Notes: generated by a model from the sequence alone, not told the origin. Shown: positions 21,327 to 34,241, numbered from the stretch's first letter. The stretch is DNA of 64,000 nt from Athripsodes cinereus (GCA_947579605.1 OX388305.1:21279542-21343541); one strand, 5' to 3'. Numbers and translations: made by a program.

Positions 21327-22080
21327 AAATTGATATCAACTATTTATAACTATTTGTATAAGAATACAAACTGTTATCATGAAAAACCTTCCTAAGGGTT
21401 TACACTGCATTTCATTAACCACTTACTTAGGATTACCATACTGGCTTTGAACCCGGTTTTGTTCAAGAAATAATTATCGAATCAAAAAAAAATACACTTC
21501 AAATTTTGTTACACCGTTGATAAGTTTTTGATTGTTTTTTAAAGTTTGATATTCATAACATATCACCTTTTCAGGACATATAACATATTTAATTCAAAAG
21601 GTATGCCACATAACGTACAAATATTGTACAATTTTTTATAAAAGAGTATGTTTATTGATCAATTTAATAGATTTAAGGATGTTGGAATGTTTTGTTTTAT
21701 AATTGTTTGTTTGCATATAACTGTATTATTGTGAAACTGTTGTGTGTATTGTGAACTTTGAGTGACGCAAAGGACTGTCATGTCACTCATTGTTAGTTAT
21801 ACAATCATAATAAATAATAACTCTGTTCGATTTATTATGAGGGCTCCTTACACTCAAACGAATTGAGTTTTGGAAACAATCGGGTATTTAAAACTGGATT
21901 TCACTAATTTTGAAGTGTAGATAGAAATCATATTTGGATTTTAAGCCATTCTTAATGAATCATTCACATCAGTTCGATTACAGAAATTCATATCCATAAA
22001 CCTTAAGTCACAGAGTGAATCTTTTCCACTAACTAGTCCACCCTATTTGAAATTGAATATTTAATACTCCATTCATTTCT
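21327..22080. other. AT-rich DNA, possible decayed LINE upstream part
   Basis: No clear feature. The segment 21950-22080 may be decayed coding sequence of the LINE that follows, but no motif is certain. Confidence 0.35.
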
Positions 22081-22089
22081 GTCCGTTTT

Positions 22090-22810
22090 ATGAAATCAAT
22101 CGGTGTAAGTGATAAATCTAGAATGGTTCAAAATCCAAAGATTATTTACATTCTATTAAATCTTGATGTGCCACAAGTTTCGACCTCATTCGCAAAAAGA
22201 TTTCATACATTTCTCGGCCCACGTTTCTATAATCAACTACAGAGTGTTCTGGGTCCAGATAGGAGTGCTGTAACGAAGATAGAGGTATATTCATTTCTGC
22301 TAAACCTGGGACTGGACGATTCTGAGAGCCTGCTGTGTAGCGTTCCGGTCTGAAGACAATATCTTATTTTGCTATATCCATTTTTTTATTGCTTTTTATT
22401 TTTTTTGTTACAATTTGTTTCATAATATTACCTCGATACGGGTGCAAACCCAGTGAGGTAGTATTAAAGTCTATAAATGAATTTAAATTGTGAAAATGCT
22501 ATATTTTGTGTTGTATAATGTTACGTAATCACCATTAGGAGGGTACTTAAGTTTGGAAGTTTAATGAATTTGAATTTTTATATTATTTTTGGTCATGGAA
22601 TGTTTGGAAAATAATGACAGGTGGTTGTTTTGGTTTTGATAGAAAAGAAAGATCTAGATAGGCTTGAAGAAAGATGTTATATAAGGTGTATATTATAAGA
22701 AATCTGTACTAATATGTGACGTATAGGTATATAAATAATAGTTGTTGTAAAATGTATTTTAAATAAATAATAATTGTAAATAAATAAAAACGTTTAAATA
22801 AATTGTTAAT
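22090..22810 (+). mobile_element. Jockey/CR1-like LINE 3' end
   Basis: Open frame to a stop at 22353 contains TSFAKRFHTFLGPRFYNQLQ and VYSFLLNLGLDDSESLL, the 'LGP..YN.L' and 'FL...' blocks at the C-terminus of jockey/CR1-type LINE proteins. The 3' UTR includes a hairpin (ACCTCGATACGGG...CCCAGTGAGGT, 22431-22463) and ends in an A-rich segment near 22800. Confidence 0.6.
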
Positions 22811-23837
22811 TTTCAAGATGTCATCCTTTTAATTGAATTCAGACTTTATTTTCCCTGACACAAGTTATAGAAAAAACGATTTACGTTACAATAATATTTC
22901 TGGAATAAAAAAAATATTATTATTATTGGTAACCTCACTTGTGGAATAATCCAATACAGATAAACATTTTCGTAGCAAATTTAAGACATGATCTAAAGAA
23001 AAGTGTAAACTATGTTTATAGGTAAAATACGGATAATTTTATTATCCCAAAATATATCCAAAAATTGAAAGCTAGCTATTCAAAGGCCATTAGTTTTATC
23101 ATTGCGCGTCTCTTAATTTTTTTAGATAACATACTAATGTACATGTATTCGAACGGATTCAAATTATTCATTGGAGTTTTTTTTCTGTTACTGGAAACTT
23201 GACGTCCTATGTACATTGTACCCACGCCAAAAAGCTTAATTCGCTTTGTGCTATTTTAAGCTCTAGTAGAATTTTCTCTTTATTTTTCATTATAACAAAA
23301 TAAAAATAAAAACAAACGTTTTAATCTCCTTACCAATTTTTTGTTTACTTTTTCTTCCCGTTTATATAAAATAAAATAGCTTTAATTTAAAAAGTGAGTA
23401 ATTCTGCAGCAGCAAAAACCATGAGAATGATTAACTTGTATTTTTTGCTAATAATATTATGAAAATGTATCACTATATAAGGTAAAGTAATATTTTTAAT
23501 TTAACAAATGTCACCACAGCGAGTGTTTCCATTTGTAAAATGTATCATTGTTTTGAAACTTCTTTATGAAACACCAGAATCAAACCCTCATGAAATTAAT
23601 CATTCGATGCCGTGAAATTTTAGAGTCAATATTTTGACAAAACGTAGTGTCATTATTTTTATCGTCAAATTGACAATATTCAATGCAATAATAATTAGTG
23701 ACAGTATTTTGGGAAAACATGGGCAATTGGGCATGTCATCTTAATGAGATTAAAACTATTCATACAAATTTCATGATATCACATAGTCCCATACTTGTTA
23801 GATGAGCATGTAAAATATCAAACTACAAATAAACGTT
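22811..23837. other. AT-rich intronic DNA with a SINE A scrap
   Basis: GGTAACCTCACTTGTGGAAT at 22928-22950 looks like a tiny remnant of the family A 3' end. Nothing else is recognised. Confidence 0.35.
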
Positions 23838-23905
23838 TTTTCTAAACTTACTTTTGTGATCGTGTGCCGGCTTTCGAAGGCTTCCACTCTCATAATCGGG
23901 CATCA
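23838..23905 (-). mobile_element. Penelope-like terminal motif, decayed
   Basis: The minus strand reads CCGATTATGAGAGTGGAAGC, then CTTCGAAAGCCGGCACACG. It keeps the hairpin followed by GAAAGCCGGC as at 17941-17976, but the CTGANGA box has two changes. It is probably an inactive copy of the same terminal segment. Confidence 0.4.
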
Positions 23906-24184
23906 TCATCTCACTTTTTGCAATCCTGATGATAAGAACGGAAACTTCTGAAAAAGTAACTGTGAAAGTAGTTAGTATAAAAGAGTTTTGTTTCCAATAA
24001 ATTGTCATATTACAAAGCTTCAATATAGTATATTAATTATCAATAAGTAAGTTATTTAAACAAAATTGTCTTTAAACAAAAGAAGCTAAATTATTTAGGG
24101 AATAGCTTCGACAGTTTTCGAATCACTTTCTTACATGAATCTGATTTTGTGATAAGTCCAATATACTTACCTACGCGAAATTCC

Positions 24185-24318
24185 TTCTCTGTAACACATA
24201 AAGCGTTTTTGTCGTGAACGATGAATCCGTTATATGTAAGTGTGATGCTTTTAATTAGAGATTTCTTATTTGAAAGTCCAAAACTTTACCACTGATCTAT
24301 CAACCACCTTTTTTTATT
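24185..24318 (-). mobile_element. Very degenerate family B SINE (tentative)
   Basis: TTTTTGTCGTGAACGATGAAT and, further right, CTTTACCACTGATCTATCAA align loosely with the family B landmarks CTTGTGTCGTGAAAAGGGAG and CTTTACCTCCAGGCTACCGA in the right order and spacing. Confidence 0.3.
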
Positions 24319-27300
24319 AGTTTGACAGTTTTTCATGTTATACTCAACTAGTACCAATAAGAAATGAAAGAAATACCTACTTGAGTAAGTTGGAAGATAT
24401 GGCGCCGCGATTTGTGCCATCTGTATATTGATTTTGTCAAGTTTTAATATATTAATGTATGAAATTGTTGATATTCAATAAACAAAAGTGAATGAAAAAA
24501 TAAATTTATAAAAGTAAATTGACATATAAATAAACTCAAAGATTTGTTGATACGAGTAGTGCTGACTTATCATCATAAGTTGATAATCAAAAGTTTTCGT
24601 CTTGCAGTTCATTAGTTGCACACGTAATTTCATTGAAGTGAAAACTCGGTTGGAGAATAATTCATGATTTATACAAAAGACAAATCATGCACAGCGAATG
24701 AGAAACAAGTATTTTTTATAAAGCTAACAATAGTTTTTGTGTGGAGATCTTATTAAAAACAATGTCTCCAACTCTTCTGTGATATTTATAATGGCGAGTT
24801 ATTACTTATAACATCCCGCAAAAGACGTTTAGGATCTTCAATTCAATGATATTATCCATCCTGAATACCTTAATGTTCTGTTACAAAATATTAATTAAAA
24901 ATGCCCTGACTTTTAGAATGGATTACCTTTGAAGTTTAGGCAGGCAACAGATCTCAAAATATTCTGAAGAGACCTTATAACTATTTTGTTTCAGAAAGCA
25001 TTATTATCATTTTTATCTCCTTTGACGTTTTGTATCAGTAATAAATTTAACTAAGTTTGTTTTATTCAATGTATGATTTAATGATTTTATATTTTTCTTA
25101 TACACGTGAATGAATTTTTTCTAGAGTTAATGCATTTTTGATGTGCTTTGGCATGTAAATGACATATAAATACTCTCCAGAAAATAACTAAATTACATAA
25201 TATAATATAGTATTAAACATTGCCTGAGTCAATTTTACCATATAACTATGTGGTCATACTACAGCTCACATAATGAATGCAAAAAGGAATTTTCCGTAAC
25301 AATTTTCTCCACAAGCTCGCCACATCACAGTTGCTGTTGTAAGCTAATCGTGTTACCTACGTTACTCCAAACTTTCCCAAATTAAGTAGTGCTTGACACA
25401 GTTCAAAGTTAGATCATGATGAAATGAAATCGGGGATGAAATCCAATGATTGAGTTTTCGAAAAACTTCACAAAGTTTTGTAGAGCAGTAACGTAGAGAT
25501 GCGGCTGGAATGTTGAAATAGTTGAGGTGCAGTTTAATAGTAAGAAATTAATAAACACACATAAAGCATGTAATAGACATGCAATTTTTCGTCTCCACGC
25601 TAATGAGAAATCAAGCCTCATCGCTAAATACTCGTAAAAGATATTGAACTTCCTTTACGTGATGCTGAACGATTTTATATCTCTTGCAAGACAATTGAAA
25701 ACTAACAAAAATTGAGAATAATATTCTTTCTACGAAACAAAACTTCATACAAAAACATAGTTTTAGTTTTTTGATTCTCATGAATATCAAAGAAATAAAA
25801 TTCATTATTTGTTTAAAAATAAGTACCTACGTATATGTTATGGTAATTTTTTTATTGGAAAAAGTGGAAAACGTAACATTTATTGAATTTATTAAAGTGA
25901 ATGCGCCGCACTATTGCTCCTAAGGAATAAACGCCGCTGATAACATGTTAATTAAAAACGAATGAAGTTAATCGAATCAAACCAAAGTTTTTAGTTCAGT
26001 TTCATAACAGACTTGTAATAATATTTTGTAAGACGTGAGACAGACACTAATAAAAAGTATCTTAGTACATTGGACGGTAATTGTGAGCGAAAAACAAGTG
26101 ATTGTCTAACAAAAGAATTTGATTTTTAGACATCGGAGAAAAAATCGTTTGAGATTTTATGTTATCCATTTTTATTTCTTTTTATATTTTGAACTTTAAT
26201 GTGATACTCGCAATGCTATATTGCTTGTAAATAAAAATATAACCGTCACAACGTTGACAATTTAACTGATGAGTTTACTCTGATAAAATAAATTCCAATC
26301 TGTAAAAAGATAAAATAACAGTATACACTAGGTATACATACCTCTAGTAACATGTCAGTGTTTATATAGTTTATTTGTTAAAACGAAAATTTGGCGCAAA
26401 AAAAAAATAAACTATTTAAAAGAAACACTTCAATGCCTTTACCAGATGCCTTATGTGTCTAGAGCTAAACGCAGGATTTGTAATTTAGAAAATTTGCCCT
26501 CGTAGTCACTACGTAAAATAAACAAGCAACAAAATTCTTCTTACTTTGTTCAATTTAACTTGATATAGGTATTAACATTGCCGTCTACATTCGGTAGGGA
26601 TATTTCTAAGAATCAAAAGATTCGTATACACACAACACAGTAAGTACATATTATATAACGTACAATTTAGCATAAAATCCCACATGGTCGAACTGAAAGT
26701 TTATATTGTTACAAATCTTTTTAAACACACAATATACATCGGTTAACATACGACGCGACGAGATGTATATGTTGTTTTGTAATCACTCTACATTTAGAAA
26801 ATAAAACGTAAGACAATTTTGCCCTTAAAATTGTTATTTGATTTTTTTTTGAAATTTAAGACATTTTTTACATCATTGATTCATCAATTAGATTTATTTT
26901 ATTTATTTACATATCAATTTTTTTACGCTGAGTTTCTAAATCCGCTATAATCCATTTATTTGATCCGGAGAAATTGAATGAAAACTATAATTCATTTATT
27001 TATTTATACCAATAAATACAAGTAAAAATATAATAGTAGTATTAAACACATTTTCCTAAAGTCAAACAAGTTTGTAAATTATAAGGTTGTTACAACAGTT
27101 CCATTTTCAAATAAAAATTGGTATTGAAAAAAACAAACTATTCATTTTGCACACATAAAGATATCTTCTAAAAGATAATTACGAATCCAACGACATAATA
27201 TGTAACTCAATTTTTATACAAATGTGGATTTCGAATCTCTGTGACATCTTTAATATACTTTTCCGCCTATTAGAACCTGTTTCGAGGCAAAAACTATTGC

Positions 27301-27490
27301 AGTAGATAAGCAGATCTAATAATTAACATATTATGTGTGTATATGAGCAGATTTACCACCCTTGTTGATGCCTATCTTACTTTACATGGTATAGAATAGA
27401 TGATTTGGATTATACGCAGCTAATCTGACTACTCCACAACTTATAAAAAATACATAAATAGTAAAACTTGTAGGCGTTGAAGTATTATAT
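24319..27490. other. AT-rich intronic DNA with SINE A scraps
   Basis: Family A scraps are likely at 24845-24900 (ATTATCCATCCTGAATACCT, plus) and 25555-25665 (minus; contains CAAGCCTCATCGCTAAATAC). Otherwise no gene, RNA or element was recognised. Confidence 0.4.
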
Positions 27491-27493
27491 ATG

Positions 27494-28457
27494 TAGGGAG
27501 AGTCCCTTTGAAACGGACATTTTTGAGGAAAGTCTTATATCTCGATTGCATTTAATTGTTCACGAAAGATAATCATATACCCACTAACTACGAAGTATGC
27601 ACCTCTGTTATGCACTAAAGAAAAAATATTAAAAAATCTTTTAGATACTTTTACATGTAAAAAACTAAAATTAAAAATATGTCCGTTTCATGGAACGATT
27701 ACCATGAAACGGACATGGGGTCCCATGGAGCGGACACACTAATGAAATGACTGTTTACGATTTTATTGACATTATATTATTATTTTATTATTCCGGTTTC
27801 TGGTGCAGAAGACAGCAGAAATTAAAATAAAATGTTATGACGTGAAATACTTTTTTTTTACAAAATGTTCAGTGTTCTTTTTACATCACATGTTTCATGT
27901 GCCCATATCTGGAATACCTTGCACTTCAACCAATCTTTTTACTGGCCACATATGATTTACGACTACCAGGACATGTGTTGCTTCCTTCCGATGCTTTGAA
28001 TATTGAAAATTCGTTTTTCTTTTTTTTAATATTTTCTTTAATATGAATCGGACGTCCGTTTCATTGTACTTTTTGGTGTCCGCTTCATGGGACTCTATGA
28101 AATTTTAAATAAAGGTGTGAAATTTTATTAATCCACATACTATTAAAACTATTTCAACTTTTTTATTTACTTAAGGTAATGAGTTATCTGAATTTTAAAA
28201 CAAAAATTGGATTAATAAAAATATTAAAATTTAATGAACTTGGAACTGTGTGATAAAAATTTACTTTTATCTTATAAAAAAATCAAACTTGTGTATCAAG
28301 GACAAATGCCGGAGCAGAACTGTCACACTTCCGTGGTATAATGTGTTAGTAAGCGTCTTCAATAAACATCTAACAACATCATGGTAGTTTCAACAGGATA
28401 CGAATACCAGCTTCTGTCCGCTTCATGGGACGTCCGTTTCATAGGGACTCTCCCCTA
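27494..28457. mobile_element. 960-bp TIR element with GTCCGTTTCAT motif array
   Basis: Left end TA-GGGAGAGTCCCTTTGAAACGG (from 27494) and right end ...CCGTTTCATAGGGACTCTCCCC-TA (to 28457) are inverted repeats of about 25 bp differing by one missing G and one base. The flanking TA on both sides fits a TA target duplication. Variants of GTCCG(T/C)TTCATGG occur inside in both orientations at about 27515, 27681, 27702, 27723, 28048, 28076 and 28415, including an exact 13-bp inverted pair at 27681-27693 and 27702-27714. No convincing transposase ORF is present, so it is probably a non-autonomous DNA transposon whose motif array may bind transposase. Confidence 0.75.
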
Positions 28458-28589
28458 CCTGTGCCAAAATTCAAGACTATGTATAATGTATATAATTTTG
28501 GAGGAAAATAAGAATGAAATGTTATTTCATTACAATTATTAATAACTCTTAAAATAATAACTAAAAATCAAATTGAATATTTATTATCT

Positions 28590-28867
28590 ATAATCAGTGT
28601 ACCGTGTCTAAAACCCGTGGAGCACCCGGTAAAGAATTGGTCTCCCACTCTTCTCCCTAAGTTTTCGAGTGTCCTGTAAAAGGCAGGTGTTCGAAAAAAT
28701 TAAGACATTTTACATCTTAAATTCAGCGATGAGGTTTGCCACCCATCCTGAATGTCTTGATTTTATATTGGCACGAAGAGGACAGCTTGTATGTTTCTTA
28801 CATGCAGCTGGTCTCCTGGCTACCCCACTTGTGGGATATGCCGTGATGGTATACATAATCAGTGTAC
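28590..28867 (+). mobile_element. SINE-like family A, best copy, with 13-bp target duplication
   Basis: ATAATCAGTGTAC occurs at 28590-28602 and again at 28855-28867, flanking a 252-bp body. The body starts CGTGTCTAAAACCCGTGGAG, continues GGTAAAGAATTGGTCTCCCA, GGCAGGTGTTCGAAAAAATT, AATTCAGCGATGAGGTTTGC, CATCCTGAATGTCTTGATTT, CATGCAGCTGGT and ends CTTGTGGGATATGCCGTGAT. TGGAGCACCCGG (28618-28629) and GTGTTCGAAAA (28688-28698) could be degenerate Pol III boxes A and B, about 70 bp apart. The long target duplication shows LINE-mediated retroposition, so SINE is the best class. The open frame across it is incidental. Confidence 0.8.
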
Positions 28868-29852
28868 GTACATGTGTTAAAATATATTTCCTCTTACTAA
28901 ATATTAAAGAAAAAAGTTACCATAATAATTCAGTTTTAGTAATCAGAATCTCAGTCCAAAAATAATTAATAATTATCTAATTATCAGCTTTCGTTTTTTT
29001 ACGTAGATGTCTATATTTATCTAAGATACCATATATTTGATCTTTGTAAGATACCAATTTCATTCATTTGTTTATTTGTATTTTATGTTAAAACGTGGAT
29101 ATATTTTGGCACGTAAAATACACTTATTATGCTATTCAATTAAAACAATAATAATTTAAAATGATTTTCTAAATACTCAATCATCTTCAAAAACAGTAAA
29201 CCAACAACGAGATCTCTTTATCGCAAGAAATCCACAATAAGGTGACTTCTTCTTTTAACACAATAACAAATTTATCATGAAACTTTTCCTATAAGTTTCT
29301 ACGAAATTCAGTATATTTCACTCAAAACTAGTTATAAACTGAAACAGAAATGATTGTATTATAAACATAAAACTTTTGCATAAAAAATTTCAGTTTCAAT
29401 ACTTGGAACGTAAAGTAACGAGGTACTTTTTGCGAGCTTATTAGACAATTGAATTTGATCACTGAGAACTTTCGCGATGACACTTGAAATGGTTTGAGGA
29501 ATTGCATTTAAATTTCAAATAGACGAAGTTTAATAAAGTAAGTGAGTTTCACAAAACGTTTCAGGATCGATTCAGTTAAAAAGAAGTCTTGAATGAAATT
29601 TAAACGTTACGATTTGCTGAAACACATCGAATTGTAAAAAAATATTTTATAATTATTCTATTAAAAACTTTTACAATTTATTCATTTTATTATTAGAATG
29701 CAGAAGATATATTTAGCTAAACGATAAGATTGAGAAGCAATTGACTGCGTGTTATAATTTGTTTTCTCCATGAATTAAAAAAAAAACACTTTAGAAAGAT
29801 TATTATCTTATTTCTTAATCTATTCTACATAGCCACAATATAAAAAAGTGTG
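28868..29852. other. AT-rich intronic DNA, nothing seen
   Basis: No gene or repeat recognised. Confidence 0.4.
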
Positions 29853-30090
29853 TAAACCCGGTAAAGAATTGGTCTCCCACTCTTCTGCGTAAGTTTTCGA
29901 GTGTCCTGTAAAAGGCAGGTGTTCGAAAAAATTAAGACATTGTACATCTCAAATTCAGCGATGAGGTTTGCCACCCATCCTGAATGTCTTGATTATATAT
30001 TGGCACGAAGAGGACAGTTTGCATGTTTCTTACATGCAGCTGATCTGCTGGCTTCCCCACTTGTGGGATATGCCGTGATGGTATAGTATA
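29853..30090 (+). mobile_element. SINE-like family A, near full length
   Basis: Nearly identical to 28620-28850 over AAACCCGGTAAAGAATTGGT through ACTTGTGGGATATGCCGTGA, ending in a GTATA-rich tail. The first ~15 bp of the head are missing. High similarity of the two copies suggests recent activity of the family. Confidence 0.8.
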
Positions 30091-31734
30091 GTAGTGTAAA
30101 ATACGTAACTGTATGTACCTATGAATTAAAAGATTTTGTTGTTATAAGAACAATTTATTAATTTATTTTAACATTGATATACAGATTTTTTATTACATGT
30201 ATTATATTCCATCGAATCGAAGAAGAAATAGAATATTATATTATCTGCTCACTCCATTTCATAGTCTAACTTATTTGCAGACTTATCGAAAATAACGAAA
30301 TTATCCATTATAAACAACCGCCAACGCATCTTTTTTACAAAAAAAGAAAATCGTTCATACATAAATTGTAAAAGGATTCCACACAAAATGGGAAAAGGAC
30401 CAAATAAAATGTAAGTATTTCATTGGAAAAAGCCTGAGATATTAATAAGAGTAGAAAAGCGTACAGTAACGGCCAAATCATAAGATACCTACCCTTTAAT
30501 AAACAATACTTATATAGACATTCAAATATTTTGCGAATCGAGTATTTATGAATTTTGTATACTTATTTTGAAGGCAATTGAAACTATCTTAGTTCAGTAC
30601 TTTTCTCCCTAGGTTATTTAGAAGAATTAGCGTGCGTTAAACTAGCATTCCTCAATTTGTAATTTTAACAATCTCTTGTCTATCTGCATATTAATAAACA
30701 TGAAAATCGTCATCTCCATGTCAATAAAAATTAAACATCCATGATCAAGAGCCCTATTTTTTTAAGCTTTCTATTTACCTGCTTATAATACTTGGTTGAC
30801 AATTTGACAAATTTCGCTAATTTTCAGCAACTTTCTTAAGTCAAAACTTTGTTAGTTCTAAAAATTAGACTGAAATACTAACCAATGTATCTTTTTCAAT
30901 GTAGATTCATCTTAAGATCATTGAACGAGGAAGGGAAGATAGCTTTAGTAATAGCCATAAACAACGAGAGCCTTATTTGCGATCACAACTTAATAAATTA
31001 GCCTTCATTATCTTATGAGCCGTTTAATTCTCGGAAGAGGCATTTTCATTTTCTTAGTTATTATTAAGGCTTTTATTAACGTTTATGTGTCACCCTTAAC
31101 GCTGTAATAACTATTAATTTCACTTACAGGAGATGAAAATAAGTAGTTTTGTGTTTTTTCTCGTTTCATTTCATTTTTCTTTCTGTTACCCAACAAGTAG
31201 ATCTAGATAAACTTGAAAAGTTGCGTAAATATTTGAGTTCGTTTATAAATGCATGTTTTTTGTGGATTCCTTGTAATCGAATGAATCTTCCTTATGTTTT
31301 TATATATGGTCTCAGTCTATTTGAGAGGTATGCATTTGTAAAACATCACGTAAAAGGCATTCATTAACATCTTAAGTTCAGCAAAGTGTTATGTCACACA
31401 TTTAAAATTCATTGTTTTTTCATGCAAAGAAGAAATCACCGGTTTGTTCACTACGAAAAAATAGTCCGGTGTTTAACCCATTTGTTAGCTGTGATTTGAT
31501 GGGATAGATAGATAATGTATGTTATAGTTTACTTATTCTATACGCCAAATCACTTTTAACATACAAATAGTAATGAAACCAATGTTCTTTTTGATGAATA
31601 CTTGCAACTATTAACCGTGTTCCAGGACAAAAAATCAATGATGATTTCTATGAATTCTGAGCAAAACTTAGCTTAGAGCTAGTGGGAAAATAAAATAAAC
31701 GTTTCCTTGACATTGTTTGATGCTCTTTATTATT
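30091..31734. other. AT-rich intronic DNA with SINE A scraps
   Basis: A family A remnant is likely at 30685-30755 (minus; contains TCTGCATATTAATAAACATG). Another weak one is at 31345-31400 (plus). No gene is supported. Confidence 0.4.
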
Positions 31735-31797
31735 AATATTTTTTTACATGTAAAAGGCTTCGGCCGTGAATATCTGAATAAATATTATATCTTTGAA
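31735..31797 (+). mobile_element. LINE 3' terminus
   Basis: TACATGTAAAAGGCTTCGGC, then CGTGAATATCTGAATAAATA: same hairpin-plus-tail layout as 17640-17725. Confidence 0.5.
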
Positions 31798-32293
31798 AGA
31801 ACGTTGAAAAAATCCTTTGTCATTATTACTGTAATACTAGAAAGTTAATTAAAAGCCTGTTTTTATTTTAAGAATATGGTTGAGTTTCTGCATTTTTACT
31901 TTCTACTGAATAATTATTTTAATTAAATATCGGTTCTGGGAATAGATTTCATGAAATATAATTTTTCTATGTAAAAAATTTCATTTTGCCTCAACGGCTG
32001 AATAAGCGGATCTTCAGTTTCAAAACGGTAAGCATTTTTTTTTTATTATTAATCGGATACGATATTGTGTAAGTCAATTTATAAACTGAAATAAGGAAAA
32101 AAATATTGGAAAAAAACTAATAATTTAGAGTGGAAAAAAGCTTTTGTATTTGGAAGTTAAAATATATCATAATTTTTCTTATTATATTCTTCTAATTAAT
32201 AATAAGGAATCCTTATTGTATGTAATATGATATTTTTATTTATTGAGTTGCCGTTTATTTTGTGAAACTCCGTGTTTAAATATCATTTTGACC
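31798..32293. other. AT-rich intronic DNA, nothing seen
   Basis: No feature recognised. Confidence 0.4.
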
Positions 32294-32331
32294 TACAAAG
32301 CCATTGTCAAACGTTTGACAATGGCTTTGTA
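32294..32331. repeat. 38-bp perfect palindrome without loop
   Basis: TACAAAGCCATTGTCAAACG at 32294-32313 begins an exact palindrome centred between 32312 and 32313, ending at 32331. Beyond one mismatch the symmetry extends by GAC/GTC (32290-32292 and 32333-32335). Confidence 0.95.
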
Positions 32332-32671
32332 AGTCGAAACCAGGTCACTTTTCAATTAAATATTGAGTTAAACTTAAACCAATTATGCATTCATCTATAT
32401 GATATTTTTAGGTTTTCTTGTCATCTCAATTTTCCAAATACTTTGCTAGAACTTTTAAGAAAAAATAAAGACATGGTACATTATGAATTGGATGATGAAG
32501 ATTGTTACCCATCCTGAATTTCTTTTGTTTTTCTTATCATTGCAGTAAAACAGTTTTGTGATCCAAAATTATTATAATTAACTTGCTTCATTTGAATAAT
32601 AGCTCAGAAAATATTTTAAATTAATATATATTTATTCGTTCATACTATCACTTCGAATCAACTACATACTA

Positions 32672-32812
32672 ATAAAATGTAAGACATCAGGGTGGAAGGC
32701 ATCCCTCATCGCTGAATTAAAGATACTAAAATATCTTAATATGTGATTTTAACAGAACACTCAAAAACATACCAAAAAGATTGAGAGACCTACTGTAACC
32801 GTGGATTCTATG
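32672..32812 (-). mobile_element. SINE-like family A, middle and 5' part
   Basis: The minus strand reads CCACGGTTACAGTAGGTCTC, then TTTTTGAGTGTTCTGTTAAA and TTTAATTCAGCGATGAGGGA. The 3' third is absent. Confidence 0.6.
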
Positions 32813-33821
32813 GATTAAATAATATCGTATATACGCACATAAAGTTTATTGATTTTCTACGCATATAGCATCAAGAAATATATTTATATATATGTATTAA
32901 CCTCAAAAATTTACGGTTTTTACAAAAAATATTTACATTAAGTACCTGTATTTGCTATTTTAAGGTAATGATGGATTATATCAATAAAGTTTATATTTTT
33001 GGTATACCTATGTATACCTATGTATACCTAGGTATACCTATATATATATACATATATAATGATGGATATTAAGCTAATAAATTATTCGCATGGTTGAATC
33101 CATATCATTATATTTGTAAATATTGTATATATCCATCGCCGTTTACCGTTTTCAATTCAGTATTCGTATATTATAATGATTTTTACTTATTATCTACTTA
33201 AATTTAAATGATTTTTTTAATATACTATGATTTTACCTGCATCACATTGGAAAATATTATCTCATATAATAAATCATCTTTTTCATTTAGTTTTCTTTCG
33301 CAAACATGGTTTTAACATAATTTATAATATACAGCTTAATCAATTAAAACTAGAAAACCAGCAAAGTTTGTAAACCATTGTTTGGTATTGTGTTTGGTAT
33401 GTAACAAATATTTAAATATTTTATAATGTAGCAACACTAAAAAACAAATATTTCACACAAAAAAGGTTTAAAGCACATTTAACCAATCATCTCCAATCAA
33501 AAAGGAAATTAAGGAATGGGTTTGAAAATGGGAGTAGAGAGGAACAGCATCAAATGATTTACCCATGAGACCCCGAAGTCTTTGGTACGAGTTTTCCACT
33601 TTATACCGCACTTGAGTCACCTGCTGAAAGAAAGTAATCGTAAAACAAAATCTTTATTTAGGCAATGTGAACATGTGATAGCCTTTCCCCAAAACAATAT
33701 TTTTTCATTATGGATGACCCGTATTTTCATTATAATATGAAATTAATAATATGCTGGCTTCCTCACTCCTGGGAGATTCTATATATATATGAATGACTGT
33801 GTGATCAAATTTTCATCGGAA
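32813..33821. other. AT-rich DNA with a 10-bp microsatellite
   Basis: 32999-33058 holds repeats of TATACCTATG grading into (TA)n. A scrap of the family A 3' end (TGCTGGCTTCCTCACTCCTG) lies at 33752-33785. No gene seen. Confidence 0.5.
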
Positions 33822-34004
33822 TTTTTTTTTTTTTTTTAAAAAGATATATCTGGATTTTGTTATAAACCCAAATACAACCTTATACACCTTTCACACTAAG
33901 CTGAAAGCTTGTGCCGTGAAAGGGGAGTTTGCCGGCACCTGGGATCGAACCACGGACCTCTTGTTCTGAAGGCCGAGACTCTACCTCCAGGCTACCGACG
34001 AACT
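33822..34004 (-). mobile_element. tRNA-derived SINE, family B, best minus-strand copy
   Basis: The minus strand starts GAGTTCGTCGGTAGCCTGGA with box A-like TAGCCTGGAGGT (33983-33994). It has an exact box B core GGTTCGATCCC (33941-33951), then GTGCCGGCAAACTCCCCTTT, GGTGTATAAGGTTGTATTTG and a poly(A) of 16 (33822-33837). Head, boxes, body and tail are all intact, so this is a good reference for the family. Confidence 0.85.
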
Positions 34005-34061
34005 CATGTGCAACATGCATTCCATTAATGAAAGATCACTTGATTTTACGCAGGAGATAGT

Positions 34062-34241
34062 ATGAGGTGAAGGTTTTACTCCATTTGAAGAAGCACGTGT
34101 ATACACAATGCAGAAACACGACACCTATTCTGCAAATCCAATCTGCATGTTCCGGTGACGGGCCGTGTCTCGTCCCACATGCAAAGGCAAGAGCCAAGTC
34201 TCTGCCCGACTGTACGCAGTGAAATGGAGTAAAACCTTCAC

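Noticed and set aside
27860..28030. Possible transposase remnant inside the TIR element
   Set aside because: Minus-strand translations have stops and no motif I can recognise.
28669..28965. 98-codon frame and the similar 61-codon frame at 29901
   Set aside because: Both lie across SINE family A copies; the shared protein only reflects repeat identity, and other copies have no such frame.
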